33,930 nucleotides of DNA from Algiphilus sp. (GTDB taxonomy: Bacteria; Pseudomonadota; Gammaproteobacteria; Nevskiales; Nevskiaceae): positions 1 through 33,930 of the forward strand of contig JALEHA010000058.1 in NCBI GenBank assembly GCA_022763315.1, written 5' to 3'. Positions 24,570-33,930 of this stretch are shown piece by piece (positions within the stretch are counted from its first letter, which is position 1; each line of letters begins with the position of its first letter). Under the pieces are notes generated by a model that did no database searches, was not told the origin of the DNA, and saw nothing but the letters and a program-made list of their open reading frames with translations. Position numbers and translations under genes: made by a program.

Positions 24570-26576
24570 GTGTCCGACACGCGCTCGCAGCCCCCCAGCA
24601 AACGCATCGGCGGCATCGCCATTCTCGGTGAACTCGGTTCACTGACGGTACAGACCTACCGCCTGTCGCGGGCATTCAGCCCGTTGCTGCATCTGCTGGC
24701 GCACGAGCACGACATCACTCGCGACGAACTGACGGCCGCCGTCGATACCGTCTTCGAAGGGTTGTACGCGCATCCTGCGACGCGCTCGATCGAGCGCATC
24801 ACCGATTACCTGCGCGCCCGCAAGATGATCCCGGATGAGCAATCCACCGAGGACCTGATCCGCTTCGTGGTGGATCAGATGCTGCAGCGCTCACCGGTGC
24901 CAGTGCCGCAGGCGCTGGTGGACGAGTTCTGGCAATTCTTCGAGGAATTGTTCTCCTCGGAGGAGATCAAGGGCCTGGGGGAGATGACGCTCGACATGGT
25001 GCGCTTGGTGATCGCCACCTACGAGCCGCTGCTCACGGAAGTGGTCAACATCCTCAAGGCCGGGCGCCGCTTCAACCAGTGGCAGCTGCAGGAACTGCTG
25101 CGCCGCGCCCAGACCGTGCGCGGCGACATCGCCATCGTGCGTCGGCAGCTGCGCGCGCTGCGCTGGGTGCGCCCCTTCTTCCAGGCCGAGCCGCGCGACT
25201 TCCGCCAGCAGGCCCAAATCGTCGCCAACATGGTGCGCGAGTTCGGGCCCTTCTTCATCAAGATGGCGCAAGTAGCCGCGGCCAATGCGGATTTCCTGCC
25301 CAACGAGATCGCGCAGGAGCTCCAGGTCTTCCATGACGACGTGCCGCCGATGAGCGCACAGGAAGTCGAGCAGGCCTTCTTCGAATGCTTCGGCAAGCAT
25401 CCCTCGGAGCTGTACATGGGCTTCGATGCAGAGAAGCCACTACGTTCCGGCTCGATTGGCTCGGTCTATCTCGCCAAGAAGCCCTTTGTCGAAAATGGCA
25501 TCGAGGTCTTGCGCCCCATCATTGTCAAAGTCGGTCGCCACAACATCGACCGTGAATTCGCGATCGGCAAGCTGGTCATCGGCCTGGCCATCATTTCCAG
25601 CCAGTACTGGGCGCCACATTCCAAGCTTGCGCCCTTCCTGCGCGCGCTGCAGGAGCAGGTCGATGAATTCGTGGCCGGATTCCTGCAGGAACTCGATTTC
25701 GAGGACGAGGCGCAGAATCAACTGCGCTTCTACGATCGCGCCGAGAGCAGCAGCGTCTGGCGGGTGCCGGCCCTCTATGGCAGCTCGCGCCGCATTCTGG
25801 AAATGGAATTCCTGGCCGATGGCGAGAGCCTGATGCGTGCACTGCGCCGCCAAACGCCAGCGGCCCGCCGACGCTTTCGCGCGCAGGTCGCCGAGCGTTT
25901 GCTGTACACCATCCTGCATCACGCCATGGTCTATCGCGAGATCCACGGCGATCTGCACCCCGGCAACATCATGATCGGCTCCGACAACGCCCTTTATCTG
26001 ATCGATTGGGGCAATACCGTGCCGCTCGACGGCAAGTGGGACGCGGTCTGGGACTACGTCTCGGGCGCCTGCCTGGCGGACGTAGAGCTGTTGACCGATA
26101 CCCTGATCCGCATCAGCACGGCGCCGGAAGCCAATGCCAAGCGTCGTGACGAAATTCGCGCTCTGCTCGCCGACACCCTGGCGAAGCGGAACATCAAGCC
26201 CCTCAATACACGCAATCTGATCGGAGAATTGCGCCGGGGTGGCTATGACGGGCTGCGGCGGCGCGGTCAGGCCATCCTGCACCTGATGTCGAATACGCAG
26301 CATCTCGGGCTGGTGGTGCGCAGCGACTACACCCACCTGTCACGCGCCCTGATGGCGGCGGCCGGCAGCTTCGGTTCACTCTACGAGGGCGTTCCCAAGC
26401 GCACCCTGGTACGGGATCTGCTCAGCGGGGTGCTACGGCTGCCGCTGCTGTACTCGCGCGATCGCATCCGACACGAAGTGATTGACCTGCGCCGTCGGCT
26501 TGCCTTCCAGCCTACGGCTCGACCGGCGGCCTTGCCCGCACCGCAGCGCGGTTCGCATCCGCCGGGCACGTTGTGA
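24570..26576 (+). CDS. ABC1/AarF-type atypical kinase
   Basis: The 668-residue protein belongs to the ABC1 (UbiB/ADCK/COQ8) atypical kinase group. An extra N-terminal helical region of about 200 residues comes first. The family's KxGQ motif appears as KMAQ at 231-234, followed by NADFLPNEIAQELQVFHDDVPP. The usual Ala-rich nucleotide loop is GSIGSVYLAK, more like a normal glycine-rich loop. The catalytic HGDLHPGN is at 459-466 and DWG (479-481) replaces DFG. No C-terminal membrane helices like those of UbiB are seen. The GTG at 24570 sits 2 nt after the ribA stop with GGAG in place; its TGA overlaps the pyrD ATG. A role in ubiquinone or lipid metabolism is inferred. Confidence 0.85.
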   Translation: MSDTRSQPPSKRIGGIAILGELGSLTVQTYRLSRAFSPLLHLLAHEHDITRDELTAAVDTVFEGLYAHPATRSIERITDYLRARKMIPDEQSTEDLIRFVVDQMLQRSPVPVPQALVDEFWQFFEELFSSEEIKGLGEMTLDMVRLVIATYEPLLTEVVNILKAGRRFNQWQLQELLRRAQTVRGDIAIVRRQLRALRWVRPFFQAEPRDFRQQAQIVANMVREFGPFFIKMAQVAAANADFLPNEIAQELQVFHDDVPPMSAQEVEQAFFECFGKHPSELYMGFDAEKPLRSGSIGSVYLAKKPFVENGIEVLRPIIVKVGRHNIDREFAIGKLVIGLAIISSQYWAPHSKLAPFLRALQEQVDEFVAGFLQELDFEDEAQNQLRFYDRAESSSVWRVPALYGSSRRILEMEFLADGESLMRALRRQTPAARRRFRAQVAERLLYTILHHAMVYREIHGDLHPGNIMIGSDNALYLIDWGNTVPLDGKWDAVWDYVSGACLADVELLTDTLIRISTAPEANAKRRDEIRALLADTLAKRNIKPLNTRNLIGELRRGGYDGLRRRGQAILHLMSNTQHLGLVVRSDYTHLSRALMAAAGSFGSLYEGVPKRTLVRDLLSGVLRLPLLYSRDRIRHEVIDLRRRLAFQPTARPAALPAPQRGSHPPGTL

Positions 26577-27586
26577 TGTTCCGTGCTTTCCGCCCCCTGA
26601 TCTTCCAGCTCGATGCCGAGCGGGCACACTGGCTCACCGTGCAGGCCCTGGCGCGGGCGCCCTGGGCAGCCGGTTGGACGGGCGAAGTGGTCGACGATCC
26701 GGTGACCGTGATGGGACTGCGGTTCCGCAATCGCGTGGGCTTAGCCGCCGGTATGGACAAGGACGGCATTGCGCTGAAGGGCTGGCATGGCCTGGGCTTT
26801 GGCTTTGCCGAAGTCGGAACGGTGACGCCGCGCGCGCAGCCCGGCAATCCCAAACCGCGTGTCTTTCGCGATGTCGGCAACGAGGCGATCATCAACCGGC
26901 TCGGCTTCAACAACGGCGGCGTTGATGCCTGCGTGCAGCGCGTAGCAGCCCACCGTGCGGCCGGCATGCTGGTGGGCATCAATATCGGCCGCAACAAAGA
27001 CACGCGGGCAGAGCAGGCCGTGGATGACTATCGCTACGGTTTCGAAGCGGCGTACCCAGTCGCCGACTACATCACCATCAATATCTCGTCGCCGAATACA
27101 CCGGGATTGCGTGACCTGCAGGCGGAAGCCGCACTCGACACCCTGCTGGCCGCATTGGCAGAGACGCGTGCGCGGCTGGCGGACGCCCAATCGGTGTATC
27201 GGCCGATGCTGCTCAAGCTGGCACCGGACCTGGATGATGCGGGCATCCGCTCCGCCGCCGACATCGCACTCAAGCACGGCATCGACGGCTTCATTGCCAC
27301 CAATACCACCATCGCACGCCCCCCGGGGTTGTCGCCAGGCGTGGCCGGCGAGGCGGGTGGTCTGTCCGGTCCACCACTGGCGACACAGGCGCGACACGTG
27401 CTGCGCACCCTGCGCGCCGCGTGCGGACCGGAGGTGCCCCTGATCGGGGTCGGAGGCATCGATGGTCCGCAAGCGGCGAGGGCGCGTATCGCCGATGGTG
27501 CCGACCTGATCCAGCTCTACACCGGGCTGGTCTACCATGGGCCTGGGCTGGTGGCTCGCTTGGCGCGCGCCCTCAGGGAAAGCTAG
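26576..27586 (+). CDS. pyrD: Dihydroorotate dehydrogenase (quinone), class 2
   Basis: This FMN enzyme oxidises dihydroorotate to orotate in pyrimidine synthesis and passes electrons to ubiquinone at the inner membrane. The N-terminal helix MFRAFRPLIFQLDAERAHWL is the membrane-docking region that marks class 2. The active-site ISSPNTPGLRDLQ holds the catalytic Ser, and FIATNTT and LIGVGGI complete the FMN barrel. The length of 336 residues is the family norm. The ATG at 26576 is part of a TGATG junction with the kinase stop, implying coupled translation; a GTG at 26573 is the only alternative nearby. Confidence 0.97.
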   Translation: MFRAFRPLIFQLDAERAHWLTVQALARAPWAAGWTGEVVDDPVTVMGLRFRNRVGLAAGMDKDGIALKGWHGLGFGFAEVGTVTPRAQPGNPKPRVFRDVGNEAIINRLGFNNGGVDACVQRVAAHRAAGMLVGINIGRNKDTRAEQAVDDYRYGFEAAYPVADYITINISSPNTPGLRDLQAEAALDTLLAALAETRARLADAQSVYRPMLLKLAPDLDDAGIRSAADIALKHGIDGFIATNTTIARPPGLSPGVAGEAGGLSGPPLATQARHVLRTLRAACGPEVPLIGVGGIDGPQAARARIADGADLIQLYTGLVYHGPGLVARLARALRES

Positions 27587-27648
27587 ACGTAAGGGTGGCG
27601 ATTCGTCGGCAGACGTTGCACAATGGCCGACATAACGTAGGGAGAACC

Positions 27649-28866
27649 ATGATGTCTCGATCCATTCAGTGGGCGGCCGCGGTCGCACTATCCACCGCGG
27701 CGTGTGCAGTATCGGCTGCGAATACCAACGATTCCGACATGCCGTACGTGCAGGGCCTTGGCACCTTCACGATTGTCGACAGTGATCGCACCTGGGATGA
27801 CGATTTCGGCTTCCAGGTTGGCTTCGGTCTTCCGCTGGAATGGGAGAACACCGCGCTCGAGCTGTCCATCTTCAGTGGCCGATTCGAACGTGATATCGAC
27901 GGCGACGACGACTACCACGCCGGCATCACACTTGACCTGGTGCGTGATTTTGGCGGTATCAGCTTCCTGTCGCGTTCAGACATCGTGCCCTTCGCATTGG
28001 CTGGCGTCGGTGCCGTCCGCGATGACGTCCAGGGCGATCACGATGTGCGTCCCATGGCGAATGTCGGTGCTGGCGCTCGCATGGGATTGCCGTGGTTGGG
28101 CATGGACTTACGTTCGGAATTTCGCGTTATTGGTCAGCATGAGTCCCTGTCTGCCCCGGGCGAAGACTGGCTCATCGACTATCGCTTCCTGGTCGGTCTG
28201 CAGCTGCCACTGACGCCGTTCTTCGCGGCGCCGGCCGACCCGCCTGGCGGACCGCTGCCCGAGGAAGAGGAATGCGAGGTGGCGGTGGTTGACCCCGTCA
28301 CCGGTCGCACCGACTGCCGAACCGACTCCGACGACGACGGTGTTGACGACACGCGCGATGCCTGCCCGAGCACCGGACCCGGTGTGACCGTGGACGCGGA
28401 AGGGTGCCCGCTGATGGCCGACACAGGCCAGGACAGTGACAGTGACGGCGTGATGGATGCCAACGACACCTGTCCCGATACCTACCCGGGCGTTACGGTC
28501 AACACGAATGGCTGCGCTGAGCCGCAACCGCTGGTCATCCCCAAGCTGACCTTTGAGTTCGACACTGCCCGGTTGACCCCGGATGCGCGTGAAGTGGTCG
28601 ACGACATCACCCTGATGCTGCAGGGACAGCCTGACCTGACAGTTGAGATCATCGGCCATACCGATGCACGTGGCGACGATGCCTACAACCAGAAGCTGTC
28701 CGAGGAACGTGCCCTTGCGGTGCGCGACCGCCTGGTCGCTCAAGGCATTGACGACACCCGCCTGAGTCTCACGGGGCGGGGCGAGAGCCAGCCGGTGGCG
28801 AGCAACGACACGGAAGAAGGGCGTGCCGCCAACCGCCGTGTGGCCTTCTGGCTCTATATCGATTGA
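27649..28866 (+). CDS. OmpA-family outer membrane protein with TSP3 linker (second copy)
   Basis: This 405-residue protein has a signal peptide (MMSRSIQWAAAVALSTAAC, cleavage after AVSA), a barrel domain to about residue 205, an acidic Pro-rich linker, two TSP3-like units (DSDDDGVDDTRDACP near 226 and DSDSDGVMDANDTCP) and the OmpA peptidoglycan-binding domain (about 298-405) with GHTDARG and AANRRVAFWL. It has the same domain order as the protein encoded at 12363-13487, but the sequences differ enough to be old paralogues. GGGAGA precedes two adjacent ATGs (27649 and 27652), and the second has the better spacing. It ends at a terminator, so it is probably transcribed alone or with pyrD read-through. 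Confidence 0.9.
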   Translation: MMSRSIQWAAAVALSTAACAVSAANTNDSDMPYVQGLGTFTIVDSDRTWDDDFGFQVGFGLPLEWENTALELSIFSGRFERDIDGDDDYHAGITLDLVRDFGGISFLSRSDIVPFALAGVGAVRDDVQGDHDVRPMANVGAGARMGLPWLGMDLRSEFRVIGQHESLSAPGEDWLIDYRFLVGLQLPLTPFFAAPADPPGGPLPEEEECEVAVVDPVTGRTDCRTDSDDDGVDDTRDACPSTGPGVTVDAEGCPLMADTGQDSDSDGVMDANDTCPDTYPGVTVNTNGCAEPQPLVIPKLTFEFDTARLTPDAREVVDDITLMLQGQPDLTVEIIGHTDARGDDAYNQKLSEERALAVRDRLVAQGIDDTRLSLTGRGESQPVASNDTEEGRAANRRVAFWLYID

Positions 28867-28867
28867 T

Positions 28868-28924
28868 CCTGTCTCAGTAGAGACAGGCAGTGAACGGGGC
28901 GGCCTTGGTCGCCCCGTCTGTTTT
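28868..28924 (+). terminator. Double hairpin terminator after the second OmpA gene
   Basis: Two perfect 8-bp hairpins follow the stop: CCTGTCTC/GAGACAGG (28868-28887, loop AGTA) and ACGGGGCG/CGCCCCGT (28894-28917, 8-nt loop). The second leads, after CTG, into TTTTAT. The second hairpin is the likely intrinsic terminator; the first may stabilise the mRNA end. Confidence 0.85.
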
Positions 28925-28928
28925 ATAA

Positions 28929-29163
28929 ATGCAAATGATGAATAAAGCGTCGGCGACATCGCCGCATCTTGTGGACCCGCCATCCCCCTGTATTGGGGTA
29001 TGCGCGCTGGACGGCCCTGAGGGTCTCTGTGTGGGTTGCCTGCGCACGGGGGATGAAATTGCGGAATGGCCGACCGCGACCGCGCAGCGTCGCCGTGCGA
29101 TTCTTGACGACGCCGAGCGCCGCAACCCGCGAGCGGCCTCCCCTGACCCGGACAGAACGGCCA

Positions 29164-29171
<8 letters not shown>
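28929..29171 (+). CDS. DUF1289 family small cysteine-rich protein
   Basis: The 80-residue protein has the DUF1289 core PSPCIGVCALDGPEGLCVGCLRTGDEIAEW, with four cysteines in CxxxC and CxxC spacing that probably bind an iron-sulfur cluster or zinc. The role of the family is not known. Three in-frame ATGs (28929, 28935, 28938) are available and none has a ribosome site; the AT-rich TATAAA at 28924-28929 overlaps the first. If TATAAA is a -10, transcription would begin near 28936 and the mRNA could be leaderless from the third ATG. The stop overlaps the thioesterase start by 8 nt. Confidence 0.85.
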
Positions 29172-32473
<3,302 letters not shown>

Positions 32474-32546
32474 ACCTTGGGCGCATGGCCGGCATGGCCG
32501 GGATGCAATCGGCTAGCATGTCGCCGCTCCAATACGATTCCAACCG

Positions 32547-33930
32547 ATGACCACGATCAAGCAGGAAGACTTCGTTTCCTCCATCGCCGATGCCTTTCAG
32601 TACATCAGCTACTACCACCCACTGGACTACATCCAGGCGCTGGGCGCGGCCTATGAACGCGAAGAGTCTCCGGCAGCCCGCGACGCCATTGCACAGATCC
32701 TGACCAACTCGCGTATGTGCGCGGAAGGCCGGCGCCCGATCTGTCAGGACACGGGCATTGCGCTGGTGTTCCTCAAGGTCGGCATGCAGGTGCAGTGGGA
32801 CAGCACGCAGTCGGTGCAGGAGATGGTCAATGAGGGCGTCCGTCGCGCCTACAGCGATCCGGACAATGTGCTGCGCGCCTCCGTGCTGGCCGATCCGGCC
32901 GGCCGTCGCCAGAACACCAAAGACAATACGCCGGCAGTGGTGCACTACGAGATCGTGCCCGGCGACGGCGTGGAAGTCATTTGCGCCGCCAAGGGCGGCG
33001 GTTCCGAGGCCAAGAGCAAATTCGTCATGCTCAACCCCTCCGACTCGATCGTCGACTGGGTGCTGAAGACCGTGCCGACTATGGGGGCGGGCTGGTGTCC
33101 GCCGGGCATCCTGGGTATCGGCATCGGCGGCACGCCGGAGAAGGCGATGCTGCTGGCCAAGGAATCCATCATGGCGCCGGTGGATATCCAGGAGCTGATC
33201 GCCCGCGGGCCGAGCAACCGGCTCGAGGAGCTGCGCCTTGAGCTGTACGGAAAGGTCAACGCACTCGGCATCGGCGCCCAGGGTCTGGGCGGTCTGACCA
33301 CCGTACTGGACGTCAAGATCTTGGATTACCCGACGCACGCCGCGAACCTACCGGTGGCCATGATTCCGAATTGCGCGGCGACGCGTCACGTCCATTTCCA
33401 CCTGCATGGCGAAGGCCCGGCCCAACTCCCGACACCCAAGCTCGAGGACTGGCCGGACGTCACCTGGAAGGCCAATACCGATGTGGCCAAGCGCATCGAT
33501 CTGGACAGCCTCACACCGGAAGAGGTGGCGAGTTGGAAACCGGGTCAGACGCTGCTGCTCAATGGCAAGATGCTGACCGGACGCGACGCCGCCCACAAGC
33601 GCATCGCCGATATGCTGGCCAAGGGCGAGCCGCTTCCGGTGGACTTCACCAACCGCGTGATCTACTACGTCGGCCCGGTCGACCCGGTGCGTGACGAAGC
33701 CGTCGGCCCGGCTGGTCCGACCACGGCCACGCGTATGGACAAGTTTACGGAAACTATGCTGTCGCAGACCGGGCTCATCGCCATGGTGGGCAAGGCCGAG
33801 CGCGGGCCGGCCGCCATTGAGGCCATCCGGGCACACGGCTCGGCCTATCTGATGGCCGTGGGTGGGGCCGCCTATCTGGTCTCCAAGGCGATCCGCTCGG
33901 CCCGTGTCGTGGGCTTCGAAGATCTCGGCA
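32547..33930 (+). CDS. Class I [4Fe-4S] fumarate hydratase (3' end outside window)
   Basis: The frame starts at the ATG at 32547 and stays open to the window end (461 codons seen). The three cluster cysteines are C66 in ICQDTG, C184 in AGWCPPGILGIGIGG and C276 in PNCAATRHVHFHLHGEGP; their spacing (118 and 92) is close to that of C105, C224 and C318 in E. coli FumA. The C-terminal domain starts well (LNGKMLTGRDAAHKR, VGPAGPTTATRMDKFTE). This is a single-chain enzyme of the FumA type with a shorter N-terminus. It does the same reaction as FumC but is oxygen-sensitive and iron-dependent. No ribosome site is clear. About 45 residues are missing if the family length of about 505 holds. Confidence 0.95.
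   Translation, partial: MTTIKQEDFVSSIADAFQYISYYHPLDYIQALGAAYEREESPAARDAIAQILTNSRMCAEGRRPICQDTGIALVFLKVGMQVQWDSTQSVQEMVNEGVRRAYSDPDNVLRASVLADPAGRRQNTKDNTPAVVHYEIVPGDGVEVICAAKGGGSEAKSKFVMLNPSDSIVDWVLKTVPTMGAGWCPPGILGIGIGGTPEKAMLLAKESIMAPVDIQELIARGPSNRLEELRLELYGKVNALGIGAQGLGGLTTVLDVKILDYPTHAANLPVAMIPNCAATRHVHFHLHGEGPAQLPTPKLEDWPDVTWKANTDVAKRIDLDSLTPEEVASWKPGQTLLLNGKMLTGRDAAHKRIADMLAKGEPLPVDFTNRVIYYVGPVDPVRDEAVGPAGPTTATRMDKFTETMLSQTGLIAMVGKAERGPAAIEAIRAHGSAYLMAVGGAAYLVSKAIRSARVVGFEDLG

Noticed and set aside
27649..27720. Lipobox (STAAC) in the second OmpA signal peptide
   Set aside because: Position -3 is Thr and a good signal peptidase I site (AVSA followed by AN) comes just after; OmpA barrels are not usually lipoproteins.

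Overview
The window is GC-rich chromosomal DNA, densely packed with genes and with no mobile element, CRISPR array, rRNA or tRNA that I could find. The gene set points to a free-living Gram-negative gammaproteobacterium: lpxH, periplasmic cyclophilin, OmpA-type porins, the cvpA-purF-metZ order familiar from Pseudomonas and relatives, quinone-linked class 2 pyrD, and two types of fumarase. A Baeyer-Villiger-type monooxygenase and an aminoglycoside-phosphotransferase-like/SDR/transporter cluster would suit an environmental, possibly hydrocarbon- or steroid-degrading lineage such as Nevskiales/Sinobacteraceae. That placement is an inference and not shown by any single gene.

Layout. 1-4605 (+): the end of a SPOR-domain cell-division protein, then cvpA, purF, metZ and a DUF455 ferritin-like protein, tightly spaced. 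4762-10431 (-): araC-type regulator, dusA, secreted cyclophilin, lpxH and an orphan TadG-like protein. The last genes are coupled by 4-nt overlaps. 10567-12132 (+): a flavin monooxygenase divergent from the araC gene. 12133-15447 (+): an OmpA/TSP3 porin followed 27 nt later by a calcium-repeat lipoprotein with eleven TSP3 repeats and a C-terminal domain of unknown function, closed by a strong bidirectional terminator. 15466-17561: a second AraC-type regulator (-) divergent from a glutathionyl-hydroquinone reductase (+). 17558-23783 (-): an M28-like lipoprotein with degenerate metal ligands, a GH13_18 sucrose-phosphorylase-type enzyme, an SDR, a BASS transporter, an APH-type kinase and a 62-residue membrane protein. 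23929-27586 (+): ribA, an unusual ABC1/AarF kinase and pyrD, apparently one translationally coupled operon. 27649-28924 (+): a second OmpA/TSP3 porin with its terminator. 28929-29601 (+): DUF1289 protein and a hotdog thioesterase. 29598-30977 (-): purB. 31103-33930 (+): fumC and a class I [4Fe-4S] fumarase that runs off the window.

How the genes work together. Purine synthesis (purF, purB) sits at both ends of the window. PurB releases fumarate, and two unrelated fumarases lie beside it. RibA feeds FMN/FAD synthesis, and PyrD needs FMN and ubiquinone; the ABC1 kinase between them belongs to a family tied to ubiquinone metabolism.

The least explained parts are: the TSP3 lipoprotein and its OmpA partner, with a 21-bp-spaced repeat pair upstream; the M28-like lipoprotein lacking most zinc ligands; the ABC1 kinase with altered signature motifs; and two convergent gene pairs that each end in one shared CTAG palindrome.
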